Shown: piece by piece, positions 1 through 8,738 of the stretch | Numbering within the stretch: position 1 is the first letter of the stretch | Layout of the letters: each line of letters begins with the position of its first letter | Assembly (NCBI RefSeq): GCF_001311135.1 | Contig: NZ_BBAG01000008.1 | Location: forward strand, 20,717-84,716 | DNA: 64,000 nucleotides | Source of the DNA: Secundilactobacillus paracollinoides DSM 15502 = JCM 11969 | GTDB lineage: Bacteria; Bacillota; Bacilli; Lactobacillales; Lactobacillaceae | Direction: 5' to 3' | Program-made: the position numbers and the translations under genes | The notes under the pieces: model-generated | Database searches by the model: none | The model's input: only the letters and a program-made list of their open reading frames with translations | Told to the model about the DNA's origin: nothing

Positions 1-404
1 CACGTTGGGATGAAAACTCATCCGTGCTTCCGACAGGATCGCCTTGTCAAAATAAACCTGAACGTCCCGGTCTTGGTTATTGAGCAACCCAAAAATCGAG
101 ACCACGCCGGTTCAAGGCCTAGTTTTTCCTTCAGTGCTTCTGACGATGCCATTTTGACCCGTTTGGCGCCAGTCAGGTCTTGAAATTCATGAAAATCTAG
201 CCGTTTGGCGTCGTCCATGACCAGCAGATAAAAGGCCGTTTTCTTCTTGTTCGTCAAGAACATCGTCTTGGTGCGAACCCCTTCAATGCCTTCAATATAG
301 GCATCCGCCGCCTCAGTGGTCGTCACTGCCGGATGGCTCACGATCTGGTACTGAATCCCCATTTGATCCAGTGTTGTGGTGACTAAGGTTAATTGATCCA
401 TCAT
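1..404 (-). pseudogene. Prolyl-tRNA editing protein (YbaK/ProX family), frameshifted and cut by window edge
   Basis: The translation matches the stand-alone YbaK/ProX deacylase family, which hydrolyses mischarged Ala- or Cys-tRNA(Pro) in the cytoplasm. Recognisable stretches are RTKTMFLTNKKK and the block from KRLDFHEF through EALKEKLGLEP. Near position 107 the frame changes. Adding one G to the GG run restores GVVSIFGLLNNQDRDVQVYF and then FDKAILSEARMSFHPN running off the left edge, which is typical ProX sequence, so a single G appears to be missing. The C-terminus lies outside the window. Start: ATG at 404 (a second ATG at 401) behind GAAGGGAG. The family assignment is by sequence memory; the frameshift is read directly. 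Confidence 0.75.
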
Positions 405-425
405 CAAAACTCCCTTCAGGTCAGG

Positions 426-931
426 TTACTCGTACAGGTAGCCCGCCTCACGCAATGTGGTTTGAATAGCTGTTAATTGTGCAGGCGTTTCATAAGCCAC
501 AGTATGTGTATGGACACCATCTGTTAACTCTGATAATAAATGCCCTGCTGTTCCTTCAACTTGCCCACAAATAAGTTCACATCGGCGACCGTTTTGATCT
601 GCAACATGCCCTTTAACTGACCATACAGCGGATGGCTGACCTCAACGTCCACAATGGTGCCGCCCGCATTAACGATCCGCGTCAGTTCATCGGCCGTATC
701 GTTCGGAAAATGCCGGCAAACGATAATGGCTTTGTGGGTGTATTGTGCCTCGTATTCATAGCCCTTTAACGTGGCCACAATGGGTTCACCTTCGGCCCGC
801 AACAACGCTACGTCACCCACCACCGTTTGGCGGCTGACCCGCAATTTTTTGGCAATTTGGCTGGCACTGATCGGTGTCGGTCCCGTTGTCAGCATTGCTT
901 GAATTCGTGCTCGTCGTGCATTACTATCCAT
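426..931 (-). pseudogene. niaR: NiaR-type niacin-responsive repressor (HTH + 3H domain), one frameshift
   Basis: An N-terminal HTH (about residues 5-55, with ISASQIAKKLRVSRQTVVGD) is followed by a 3H domain, named for conserved metal-binding histidines seen here in CRHF, VSHPLYGQ and GVHTHTV. NiaR represses niacin salvage genes when nicotinate is present. The open frame stops early at 524. One extra G near 543 (GGG to GGGG on the coding strand) restores GHLLSELTDGVHTHTVAYET and an end at 426, giving a normal length of about 169 aa. Start ATG 931 with AAGGA upstream. It is divergent from pncB, the expected target, across a perfect palindrome. The pairing strongly supports NiaR rather than a generic HTH_11 regulator. 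Confidence 0.85.
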
Positions 932-982
932 GTCATCGCGTCCTTTTTCGTTATAGTCTTAGTCTACCACACCTCATCAGTC

Positions 983-1010
983 GTGACAGGAGGCGAATTC
1001 GTGGTAGAAT
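983..1010 (+). promoter_or_regulatory. Putative pncB promoter
   Basis: GTGACA (983-988) and TAGAAT (1005-1010) are separated by 16 bp and point towards pncB. The predicted transcription start would lie near 1017, just before the palindrome at 1024-1041, which fits repression by a bound regulator. Inferred from consensus only. Confidence 0.5.
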
Positions 1011-1023
1011 AGCACTAATCAAT

Positions 1024-1041
1024 CAGGTGTCTTGACACCTG
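1024..1041. promoter_or_regulatory. Palindromic operator, candidate NiaR box
   Basis: CAGGTGTC-TT-GACACCTG is a perfect inverted repeat with 8-bp arms, in the niaR/pncB intergenic region just downstream of the likely pncB promoter. It resembles the NiaR box of Firmicutes as I remember it, but I could not compare it with a motif collection. Confidence 0.65.
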
Positions 1042-1059
1042 TCCTACAAAATCGAACGG

Positions 1060-2483
1060 ATGATGATCATGCGCAATTTATCCTTACTGACCGACCTTTA
1101 TGAATACTCAATGGCAAACGGGTTTGATGCTGAGCTGCCAAACACGCGGGCAACCTTTGATGTGTTCTACCGCAAAGTCCCTGACCAGGGCAGTTTTGTG
1201 CTGGCTGCCGGACTTAAACAAATTATTGACCAACTCGCTGACTTTCATTTTTCAGACAGTGACCTGACCTATTTTCGCAGTCTAAACCTGTGGCGACCGG
1301 CGTTTATCGACCACCTGGCCACCCTCACCCTGGACTGTCACGTCCACGCCGTTCCGGAGGGGACACCTGTCTTTCCACGCGAACCGCTGATGACAATCGA
1401 GGGGCCAATTGCACAAGCGCAACTCCTGGAAACCTTAATTTTAAACATCCTTAATCACCAGTCACTCATTGCCACGAAAACGCGGCGGATGGTGTTTGCT
1501 GCCAAGGGTCGGCCGATCATGGAATTTGGCGCCCGACGCGCACAGGGCCCCGACAGCGCCGTCTACGGTGCCCGGGCAGCCGTCATTGGCGGTGCTGCCA
1601 GCACGTCTGACGTGTTAGCCGCTAAGTTGTTTCACATTCCAGTCGCCGGCACCATGGCGCATAGTTGGATCGAAGCCTTTCCAGATGAGCTGACCGCGTT
1701 TCGCAAATGGGCAGCCCTCTACCCCGACAACAGCGCGTTACTCGTGGACACCTACGATGTGCTCACGTCTGGTGTGCCGAACGCCATCACTGTCTTTAAA
1801 GAATTGCGAGCTGCCGGTCATCACCCCGTGGGGATTCGCATTGATTCCGGTGACATTGCCACCCTATCCCGCGACGCCCGTCACCTCTTGGACGCAGCCG
1901 GCTTTCAAGACACTAAGATCACCATTTCAAATGCTCTGGACGAATCTGTGATGACATCGTTGCTGGACCAAGGTGCCCCCATCGATAATTTTGGGATCGG
2001 TGAAAAACTCATTACCAGCGCCTCGGCACCGGTACTCAGCGGCGTTTACAAGCTGGCAGCCATCGAAACGGATGGTCAGGTCAATCCAAAAATCAAGATC
2101 AGTGACAGCGTGAAAAGGTGACGATTCCTGGGCAAAAACAGCTTTATCGGCTCTATCGGAAAAGCACGCGCGAAGCATTTGCCGACCTCATTACCGGCAG
2201 TGATGAACAGCTGAGCAACACCGTGGCCGTTGTAGATAGCAACCCGCTGAGCGTGAATCGCGTGCATCATTTAAGCAGCTTTGATGCTGAACTGATCCTG
2301 TTAGAAACGCCGATTGATCCAGCGCAGTGTCCCAGTGATGTGCACGCAATCCGGCAGTACAGTCAACAGCGCCTTGCTGAACTGCCCGCCGCGACTCAAC
2401 GGTTGGTGAATCCGGATAGCTATCACGTTTATATGACGACCGGGCTGGCGGATTTACAACATGACTTGATTGCCCGTGCTTAA
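1060..2483 (+). pseudogene. pncB: Nicotinate phosphoribosyltransferase, one frameshift
   Basis: Converts nicotinate, PRPP and ATP to nicotinate mononucleotide, the entry step of the Preiss-Handler NAD salvage route. Family features include LLTDLYEYSMANGF at the N-terminus, EFGARRAQGPDSA, GTMAHSWIEAF and GIRIDSGDIATLSR. The frame breaks near 2112: the reading ISDSVKR-stop becomes SDSVEKVTIPGQKQLYRLYR if one G is added (GTGAAAAG to GTGGAAAAG), and then runs to a TAA at 2481-2483, giving about 474 aa, normal for the family. The start is uncertain: ATG at 1060, 1063 or 1069, with only a weak RBS. Divergent from niaR and probably under its control. No nadE follows. Confidence 0.85.
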
Positions 2484-2568
2484 GTGTGTGACGGACATTT
2501 AGCAACTTAAAAATGGCAGTTCATTGCTTTCTCGCCAACATCAGTCTACTATTAAATTAACAGAAAGT

Positions 2569-2594
2569 AAGCGCTACACACATCGTGGCGCTTT
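2569..2594 (+). terminator. Rho-independent terminator after pncB
   Basis: AAGCGCTAC and GTGGCGCTT form a 9-bp stem (one G-T pair) followed by TTGTTTT. It lies between pncB and the next gene and most likely ends the pncB transcript. Confidence 0.6.
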
Positions 2595-2627
2595 TGTTTT
2601 CGACTTGATAGGAGAGGTGGTCGCATC

Positions 2628-3596
2628 ATGAAAGCACTTGTCGTTCCAGAACCAGCAGCAAAAACGCTCCAACAACTTGAATGGACGAACCGTTCCATGC
2701 CCAACCCGCGCGCAAACGAGGTCCTGATCCGCACCCGGGCCGTTGGATTGAATCCCGTTGACGCTAAGATCGTTGCTAACGGTTATTTTGATTGGACTTA
2801 CCCGCACACTTTAGGGTTAGATGTGGCCGGCGAGATCATGGGGCTTGGTGACCGGGTCAAAGGCTTCAACGTTGGCGATCGGGTTGCTGGCCACGCAAAC
2901 TTTGCCGAAGATAGTGCGTTTGCAGAATATGTGACCTACCCCGCTGCCGCTTTGGCACGCATTCCTGAAACCGTCGACTACGAATCGGCTGCTGGCTCCT
3001 TGTGTGCCGGTATGACAGCCTACCAAGCACTCTTTCGAAAGGCACAATTAAATAACGTCGAGACCGTCCTGATTCACGCGGGGGCAGGTGGTGTCGGCAG
3101 CATGGCCATCCAGCTCGCAAACGCTGCTGGTAAACACGTCATCACAACGGTGTCGACAACTAAGCGAGACTTCGTTGCTGCGCTAAATCCTGACGCCATT
3201 ATCGATTACCAAGAAGAAAACGTGACGCAACGCGTGCTCGAGCTGACACGTGGACTTGGTGCGGACCTGATCATCAACGCCATTGGCGACCCGGAAGCTG
3301 ACTTTGAGCGCATTGCCTACAATGGTCAGCTCGTCTGTGTGTTGGCAACCCCAACGGATGCGCCCGCTGATAAAGCATTGTCGATCAGTAAACTCGACTT
3401 AGGCGGTGCTCACCGCAGCGGCGACCCTCGGCAGGTTGCTGACCTTGGGCGAATGGCTGGCGAACTGTTGGCGTTGGTTACTGACGGTAAGGTGAATCCG
3501 CTGATTACTAAGCGCTATGCCAGTGATGAGATTGCTGAGGGCTTACGGGCGCTTGAAGCGCATGAGATCGTTGGGAAGGCGATTGCGGTTTTCTAA
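2628..3596 (+). CDS. Zinc-independent MDR family NADP-dependent alcohol dehydrogenase / quinone oxidoreductase
   Basis: A medium-chain dehydrogenase/reductase of 322 aa. The GroES-like N-terminal half carries GLNPVDAKIV, GLDVAGEI and GDRVAGH; the Rossmann half contains HAGAGGVGSMAIQLA, the nucleotide-binding loop. The structural zinc cysteines of true alcohol dehydrogenases are absent, which points to the quinone reductase (QOR/zinc-independent) branch. C-terminal GKAIAVF is typical for the family end. Start ATG 2628 behind GGAGAGG. It stands alone between two terminators. The real substrate cannot be read from sequence. Confidence 0.85.
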   Translation: MKALVVPEPAAKTLQQLEWTNRSMPNPRANEVLIRTRAVGLNPVDAKIVANGYFDWTYPHTLGLDVAGEIMGLGDRVKGFNVGDRVAGHANFAEDSAFAEYVTYPAAALARIPETVDYESAAGSLCAGMTAYQALFRKAQLNNVETVLIHAGAGGVGSMAIQLANAAGKHVITTVSTTKRDFVAALNPDAIIDYQEENVTQRVLELTRGLGADLIINAIGDPEADFERIAYNGQLVCVLATPTDAPADKALSISKLDLGGAHRSGDPRQVADLGRMAGELLALVTDGKVNPLITKRYASDEIAEGLRALEAHEIVGKAIAVF

Positions 3597-3622
3597 CATT
3601 TAGAATTTGACCATTTTAATCC

Positions 3623-3667
3623 AAAAATAGCCGTCCTTAACGATATTTCGTTTGGATGGCTATTTTT
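3623..3667 (+). terminator. Rho-independent terminator
   Basis: AAAAATAGCCGTCC and GGATGGCTATTTTT pair over about 14 bp and end in a T tract, directly after the oxidoreductase gene. Confidence 0.8.
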
Positions 3668-3757
3668 AGGGTTTTAATTAAGGGCTTGATTGATAGGTTG
3701 GAATCGTGTACCAATATTGCTCAGATGCACTGTTTGTTTTTTGGTTAAATTGTCCTT

Positions 3758-3947
3758 GCGACGTGGGTCTATTTTAGATAGCCGAAACGTGTTCCGCAGG
3801 GCAAGGGGCGGCCATGTAACGGACTCTGGCAAAAATTCAGGCCCGGGATTTACCATTCTTATTAGTCTACGTGCTTGGTTGCGACGTGGGTCTATCTTAT
3901 ATTGCCGAAACGTGTTCCGCCCTCAAAACGCCCTGCTCCACACTCTA
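3758..3947. repeat. Family A structured repeat, rearranged copy (A1)
   Basis: The left part (3758-3852) starts with GCGACGTGGG and GCCGAAACGTGTTCCGC and runs into the ACGGACTCTGGC arm, then breaks off after CCCGGGATTT. A second start of the same sequence follows at 3890 and jumps to the distal arm CGCCCTGCTCCACACTCTA. The proximal GCAGGGC still pairs with the distal GCCCTGC, so the centre of one element seems to have been replaced. The distal end overlaps the TAG stop of the minus-strand gene at 3945. Confidence 0.75.
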
Positions 3948-4613
3948 ACTTAGCCACGAATCCAACCAAAACTTCTTCTGAATAAACACTTCACTCGCAG
4001 TGGCTGTCAATTCCTGGATCACCTCAAAGTACGGGTCGCGATCCACGATTGCGTGGAACTGGGCTAAGAGTTGGTTTCGTTCTTCCGCATCCGGAATCAG
4101 CCACTTTAACGCATCCTGCTGCTCTAGAATTGCTACCAGATGCATGGTCACGTGCGGCACATCCAATTGCATCGTTTGTTTCAAATCGTTAATGGCACCG
4201 TTGCGGCTGCCATCCGTTGGCACATAAATGATGTGCGGCTCTAGATTATTTTGGAAGGTCACCTTCTCAACAACCTTTTGTTGCAACAGTTCTGGCCCGA
4301 TACCATCATATAAGTCGTTCGCAATATCCCAGCTGGTTAAGAACTGTAACTGTTTGGCTAACGGTTCCGTTTTCGTTAGCGTGTCCCGAAATTGTTTTTG
4401 GAAGTTCGCCAAAAATGCTGGTAACGCATCGAACTTGGCTTCATCCGCAATCGTTAGCTGACCGCCATCCTGCACCAGAACACCCTGGTCCAGTAAGTCC
4501 ATGACCATCGCTAACACGAAGTAAGCCTGCGATGTGAACCGCGTCCGCAACACGGGCTTTTTGTGAATCGCCTCAGTAATGAGTAAGTCTGTTTTTGCCG
4601 TATTTAATGCCAT
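3945..4613 (-). CDS. Hypothetical cytoplasmic protein
   Basis: A 222-aa protein I do not recognise. It begins MALNTAKTDLLITEAIHKK and has no signal peptide or membrane segment. A hydrophobic helical stretch (QAYFVLAMVMDLLDQGVL, about residues 29-46) is followed by a helical, Gln- and Leu-rich body. A weak resemblance to the GPP34/Vps74 fold (alternating helical LL-rich segments near the N-terminus) crossed my mind but is unsupported. Its stop codon TAG is the end of the family A repeat A1. The upstream region is AT-rich and shared with the divergent dehydrogenase gene. Confidence 0.6.
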   Translation of the reverse strand: MALNTAKTDLLITEAIHKKPVLRTRFTSQAYFVLAMVMDLLDQGVLVQDGGQLTIADEAKFDALPAFLANFQKQFRDTLTKTEPLAKQLQFLTSWDIANDLYDGIGPELLQQKVVEKVTFQNNLEPHIIYVPTDGSRNGAINDLKQTMQLDVPHVTMHLVAILEQQDALKWLIPDAEERNQLLAQFHAIVDRDPYFEVIQELTATASEVFIQKKFWLDSWLS

Positions 4614-4849
4614 TTTTATGACCCCCGTTGATTAGTTTCAATAAGAAAATGATACGCTTAATCATCTCGACAACCAAGTGATATGGTTGCTTAAGCTCAC
4701 TTTAAGTTTGCGCTGGTATCTTGTAATTCTAAGGTTACAACTTTCAGCTCAATAACTGGCAAGAAATGGATTAGTTCGTGCTGACACAAGCTGCAAATAT
4801 GACAGGATCATTAAAATTAATAAACGATTAACAATTCATTAAAATAACG
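4614..4849. other. Divergent intergenic region
   Basis: AT-rich stretch between the hypothetical gene and the dehydrogenase promoter. I see no ORF, repeat family or structured RNA motif here. It must carry the minus-strand promoter for the gene ending at 3945. Confidence 0.5.
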
Positions 4850-4878
4850 TTGACAAGGCCGGTAGACTACTCTACCAT
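4850..4878 (+). promoter_or_regulatory. Promoter with overlapping palindrome for the malate/lactate dehydrogenase gene
   Basis: TTGACA (4850-4855) and TACCAT (4873-4878) are 17 bp apart. GGTAGA-CTAC-TCTACC (4861-4876) is a perfect inverted repeat inside the spacer and over the -10 element, as expected for a repressor site. The regulator is unknown. Confidence 0.55.
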
Positions 4879-4940
4879 TTACATTGTGACTTTTAATAAA
4901 GTTTCATTGTTCAAAATCTAACGAGTGTGGTGAAATACAT

Positions 4941-6028
4941 ATGGTAGAACGATATGATAGCGATAAGATCAAGGAATTAGTGTTTCATATTTATCAAGGT
5001 TACGGGTTTACCGATGACCAAGCACATAAGGTTGCTGAAACCTTAATTTACACCGACTTACACGGCATCCAATCCCACGGGGTCCAACGGATGTTTATGT
5101 ACGACCACTTTATTCAAAACGGGAAGATCCGGGTGAAGAGCCGGCCGGAAATTGTAAAAGAGACGCCCGTCAGCGCAGTGGTTGACGCCAACTTCGGGTT
5201 AGGTCAGTTAAACGGGATCTACAGTATGGAAATTGCCATCGAAAAGGCGAAAAAAAGCGGCATTGGGATCGTTACGACCCGGCACTCTGCCACTATGGCA
5301 TTGCCGGTTACTACGCCAACATGGCTGCTGAACAAGGCCTGATCGGGATGTCCTCATGTAACTCGCGGCCAGCCATGTTACCGACCTTCTCCATGCAGGC
5401 GTTTGTCGGGACCAATCCCATTGCCTTTGCAATGCCAGCCAACCCACACAACTACATCTTTGACGCCGCCACAACGACGGTGCCTCAAGGCAAGGTTGAG
5501 GTTTATCGTAAATTGGGCAAGGATCTGCCGGCACTCTGGGTGGCTAAGGACGGGCAAACACCTGTCTACGACCACAACAACACGGAAACCTTAAACAAGA
5601 CTCGTGACCCAGAAGCCTACGTTGGGCTGACCCCACTTGGCGGTGTCACCGAAGAAACTGGGAGCCACAAAGGCTTTGGTTTAGGTGTTATGGTCGAAGT
5701 CTTCACGTCGATTCTTTCAATGGGAAACACCTCCGTTGAAATCACGCCAGAAGACCTCTCCGTTGGTCCAGCACAAAGCTTCATCGCCATCGACCCATCG
5801 ATCTTCGGCGACAAAGATGCCATCATTGAGAAGTTCTCCGATTACCTGCAACAAATTCGTGAATTGCCAGCCGTACCTGGTAAGACGATCTACGTTGCTG
5901 GTGATAAGGAAGCCCTCGCCTATGACGACCGGAAGGCAAACGGGATTATCATTGATGATCATACCTTAGAAGAAGTGACCGATATCGCTAAACGATTGGG
6001 TATTGATTATGAACAATATATCAAATAA
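4941..6028 (+). pseudogene. Ldh_2 family malate/L-lactate/ureidoglycolate-type dehydrogenase, one frameshift
   Basis: Belongs to the Ldh_2 family of NAD(P)-dependent 2-hydroxyacid dehydrogenases (malate, sulfolactate, ureidoglycolate and diketogulonate enzymes). Diagnostic segments are THE-type DLHGIQSHGVQR with the catalytic His, GTNPIAFAMP, and GGVTEETGSHKGFGLG. The frame shifts near 5289: RHSATMALPV becomes RHSGHYGIAGYYANMAAEQG when one G is added (TCTGCC to TCTGGCC). The rejoined protein is about 362 aa, the usual length. Start ATG 4941. Substrate cannot be fixed; no allantoin or ascorbate pathway genes are nearby. Confidence 0.8.
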
Positions 6029-6038
6029 TGATTAGAAG

Positions 6039-6090
6039 AACAGCGTCATCAAACTCCCCTATTCTGGCAAGTTTGATGACGCTGTTTTTT
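6039..6090 (+). terminator. Rho-independent terminator (bidirectional)
   Basis: AACAGCGTCATCAAACT pairs with AGTTTGATGACGCTGTT over 17 bp, followed by a T tract. It can serve both the dehydrogenase gene and the convergent acylphosphatase gene. Confidence 0.85.
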
Positions 6091-6112
6091 AATTTGCTAA
6101 GCATTTATGTTG

Positions 6113-6496
6113 CTATTTAATAATGAATTGATGCTCATTCAACGCAATGTCAGCCTGTCGCTCCTCAATTTGCGCGACCTGAATGCGTTTGACTCCCGTC
6201 GACAAATAGTGCTTGATAAACGCCAACTGAGTCGGAGTACCCTGCACTTCCGCCACCACATCCAAATTGTCATTGTTCATGACCCAGCCCGTTAAATGCA
6301 TCCGGTCAGCGATGGTTTTCAACAACAACCGAAAACCAACCTTTTGCACCTTTCCATGAAACACATAATGGACGCGCGTAATTGGTTCCGTCGTCGTTTC
6401 TGGCAGGGTCACCCCATTTGCTTGGGTGATCACGTACCAGTCGCGTAATTTTCTTAATTTGTGTAATAGTGCCACCACGGTACGATTTGTTGTCAT
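6113..6496 (-). CDS. Acylphosphatase with N-terminal extension
   Basis: Hydrolyses the carboxyl-phosphate bond of acyl phosphates. The signature HGKVQKVGFR (catalytic Arg) and TGWVMNN (catalytic Asn) are both present, with VVAEVQGT following. The acylphosphatase domain covers about residues 40-127; the first 38 residues are an extension not seen in the usual 90-aa enzyme and of no recognised fold. Start ATG 6496 with GGAGTG eight bases upstream. Convergent with the dehydrogenase gene. Confidence 0.85.
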   Translation of the reverse strand: MTTNRTVVALLHKLRKLRDWYVITQANGVTLPETTTEPITRVHYVFHGKVQKVGFRLLLKTIADRMHLTGWVMNNDNLDVVAEVQGTPTQLAFIKHYLSTGVKRIQVAQIEERQADIALNEHQFIIK

Positions 6497-6700
6497 GTCA
6501 TTGTCACTCCTATGGTTCCGTTTAATCGTATCTCACCTATCCTGAACGCTTAACCCTAGCATATTTTCCGTCAAAATAGTCCGCCTATTTAAAGGATTTA
6601 AACAAGTTTTAGATTATCATCATCATACACTGCCAATCAACAATCGTCAGTTGGCCTTGCATTTTCTAATAATCAGCGATATACTCTCATTAATATTTAA

Positions 6701-6924
6701 TGTCGGATAACACAAGTAGGACGTTACCTGGGTGTCAGGAAGTTGGCGGGTGCTGCGAGCCAATCAGGGTAACTGTTTCGAAATACCGTTCCTTTGCCGG
6801 CGCTGGTTGCACTGAGACCATTATCCTTCAGAGAGAGGTGTCTTTTTTGAGGCACAATCTGGGTGGTACCGCGGTATAAGTCTAATCGTCCCTGTTGCAT
6901 TTGTGCAATGGGGACGATTTTTTG
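6701..6924 (+). ncRNA. T-box riboswitch, probably tyrosine-specific
   Basis: The T-box sequence CTGGGTGGTACCGCGG is at 6859-6874. Stem I is bounded by GGATAA (6705-6710) and TTATCC (6821-6826), with GTTACC/GGTAAC pairing inside it and a GGGTGCTGCGAG element in the apical part. The specifier loop region reads CGAAATACCG, placing TAC (Tyr) at 6784-6786. The terminator stem is AATCGTCCC with GGGGACGATT (6884-6919) plus a T tract. Uncharged tRNA(Tyr) binding would favour antitermination. The downstream gene is an NhaC-family transporter, which is known to occur with tyrosine genes in lactobacilli. Confidence 0.9.
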
Positions 6925-7197
6925 TATTTAAGGAGGATTTAAAGATCGCAAAAGCAGTCAGTGACAGTTTCCAGAAAAATTTGCCTTCAACTTCTCATCA
7001 AGCTATCAAGAGCAATACATCAAGAGTTACATCGCTGAGTTGTAGCTTCTGATTTACACAATGCACAATATCAGACTGAAACAGTATAACTAAAAGTCGA
7101 CAATTTCCCGCATCGTAACGAAGCGTCATTCAAGAGCACGGTTAGAAAATCCATACAACTATCAAATGTACATAATAAATTATTGAGGGTGAATAAA
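6925..7197 (+). other. Long untranslated stretch between T-box and nhaC, with an orphan Shine-Dalgarno sequence
   Basis: About 270 bp separate the T-box terminator from the transporter start. AAGGAGG (6930-6936) has no ATG, GTG or TTG at proper distance; the reading frame opening at ATC (6945) runs 35 codons to TGA. It may be the relic of a small gene or a lost first cistron. I recognise no product. Confidence 0.4.
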
Positions 7198-8598
7198 ATG
7201 ATGAAGGTAAAACTAAGTTTAAGGGAAGCAATTATCGTGCTAGTCATTGATCTGGCAATCATGGGCAGCGGCGTTATTGGCCTTGGGCTATCGCCGCAGG
7301 TACCAGTGCTGCTGGCCATCACGGTCACGATTTTCTGGGCTAAATTCAAGGGGCTGGACTGGGATCAAATCAACGCCGGAATCAAGGACGGCATCGATAA
7401 GGGAATTATCCCCATCGTGATCTTCATTCTAATTGGGGCCATGATCAGCACCTGGATTGCAGCCGGCACCATCCCAACGTTGATGGTCATTGGGTTTAAA
7501 GCCATCAGCGCGCAATGGTTCTTGCCCACTGTCTTTCTCGTTTGTGCCTTAGTTGGAGCCGCTGTTGGGAGCTGTTTCACCGTCGTTTCAACTGTTGGTA
7601 TCGCCTTCTTTGGCATCGGCATTACCATGGGCTTCAACCCGGCGTTGGTTGCGGGTGCCATCGTTTCCGGCGGTGTCTTTGGCGACAAACTCTCCCCGTT
7701 ATCTGAAACAAACAACCTAGCCGCGGCCGTGGTGGACACCGACCTGTTTGACCACATGAAAACGATTCTGTGGTCGACCCTGCCAGCAGCCGCAATTTCA
7801 ACAGTCGCTTTCGCGGTCCTGAGCTTAGGTCACAGCCACGCCAACATGGGCAAGATCAACACTACGGTAGCCGCCCTCTCTGGTGATTTTCATATCTCGA
7901 TTATCTCTCTGATTCCGATCGTCCTCGTTTTCGTCTGTGCCGGCTTTAAAATGGCAGCCATTCCAACCATGCTGTTAAACGTCTTCGTCTCAGCTGGCAT
8001 GATGTTCATCAACCAGCCGAGTCTCTCAATTACGAAAGCAACGGACATCATCACTAACGGCTACGTTGCCAAGACCGCTAACTCAGAAGTAAACTTACTC
8101 CTGTCCCGTGGCGGTATCGTCAGCATGATGCCAACGGTCGCTTTAATCGTTTTGACTTTGTCACTTGGTGGCTTACTGGTGAACTTTGGGTTGATTGGCG
8201 CCATCATGACGCCGCTGGCAACCAAGCTCAACAGCCACGCGAAACTGGTTACCGCAGCCATTGCGTCCTGCATCGGCGTCAACATCTTCGTCGGTGAACA
8301 ATTCCTCTCCATCATTTTGCCAGGGCGGTCATTCAAGGACGCCTTCAATAATGGCGGTCTGCAGAGTTCCGCGCTTGGCCGGGTGCTTGAAGACGGCGGG
8401 ACCGTGCTCAACTACCTCGTTCCCTGGGGCGTTGGCGGGGTCTTCATCGCGAATACGTTGGGTGTGCCGACGATTCAGTACCTGCCCTTCGTCTTCTTCA
8501 GCCTGCTATGCCCAGTCATGTCGCTGATCAGCGGCTTTACCGGCATCGGTCTGCGTACCAGCGCACCGAAACCAGCTGCTAAGACAGCCGAAGCTTAA
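7198..8598 (+). CDS. nhaC: NhaC family Na+/H+ antiporter-like transporter, T-box controlled
   Basis: A polytopic membrane protein of 466 aa with about 11-12 predicted membrane segments. GGVFGDKLSPLSETNNLAAA and the AGAIVSGG context are characteristic of the NhaC/YheL branch, as is the C-terminal VGEQFLSIILPGRSF. Members exchange Na+ for H+ or for organic substrates. The tyrosine T-box upstream suggests that this one moves tyrosine or serves tyrosine homeostasis. ATG 7198 is chosen because GAGGGTG lies seven bases before it; TTG 7183 in the same frame overlaps that RBS. A terminator follows the gene, so it is transcribed alone. Confidence 0.85.
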   Translation: MMKVKLSLREAIIVLVIDLAIMGSGVIGLGLSPQVPVLLAITVTIFWAKFKGLDWDQINAGIKDGIDKGIIPIVIFILIGAMISTWIAAGTIPTLMVIGFKAISAQWFLPTVFLVCALVGAAVGSCFTVVSTVGIAFFGIGITMGFNPALVAGAIVSGGVFGDKLSPLSETNNLAAAVVDTDLFDHMKTILWSTLPAAAISTVAFAVLSLGHSHANMGKINTTVAALSGDFHISIISLIPIVLVFVCAGFKMAAIPTMLLNVFVSAGMMFINQPSLSITKATDIITNGYVAKTANSEVNLLLSRGGIVSMMPTVALIVLTLSLGGLLVNFGLIGAIMTPLATKLNSHAKLVTAAIASCIGVNIFVGEQFLSIILPGRSFKDAFNNGGLQSSALGRVLEDGGTVLNYLVPWGVGGVFIANTLGVPTIQYLPFVFFSLLCPVMSLISGFTGIGLRTSAPKPAAKTAEA

Positions 8599-8611
8599 TT
8601 TAAACGATATC

Positions 8612-8646
8612 AAGTCACCGTGGCAACTGTTGCGGTGGCTTTTTTG
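8612..8646 (+). terminator. Rho-independent terminator after nhaC
   Basis: AAGTCACCG pairs with CGGTGGCTT (one G-T pair) across a 12-base loop and is followed by TTTTT. Confidence 0.8.
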
Positions 8647-8679
8647 TGGCAAAATAAGTTTTGCTGACCTTCATTTTTG

Positions 8680-8713
8680 TTGACATATATCATATGTAAC
8701 ATATAATATATGT
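8680..8713 (+). promoter_or_regulatory. cadD promoter with ArsR-type operator
   Basis: TTGACA (8680-8685) and TATAAT (8702-8707) are 16 bp apart. An imperfect palindrome with 15-bp arms (one mismatch) and a 1-base centre covers 8683-8713, so it blocks both elements. Such AT-rich dyads are typical ArsR/SmtB family operators, and an ArsR gene is the second gene of the operon, implying autoregulation relieved by metal. Confidence 0.75.
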
Positions 8714-8738
8714 ATCAAAGCAAAAGAAGGCTGCGACA

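Noticed and set aside
8061..8411. Minus-strand ORFs within nhaC (also 7365-7757)
   Set aside because: Antisense of membrane-helix codons; no RBS and no recognisable product.
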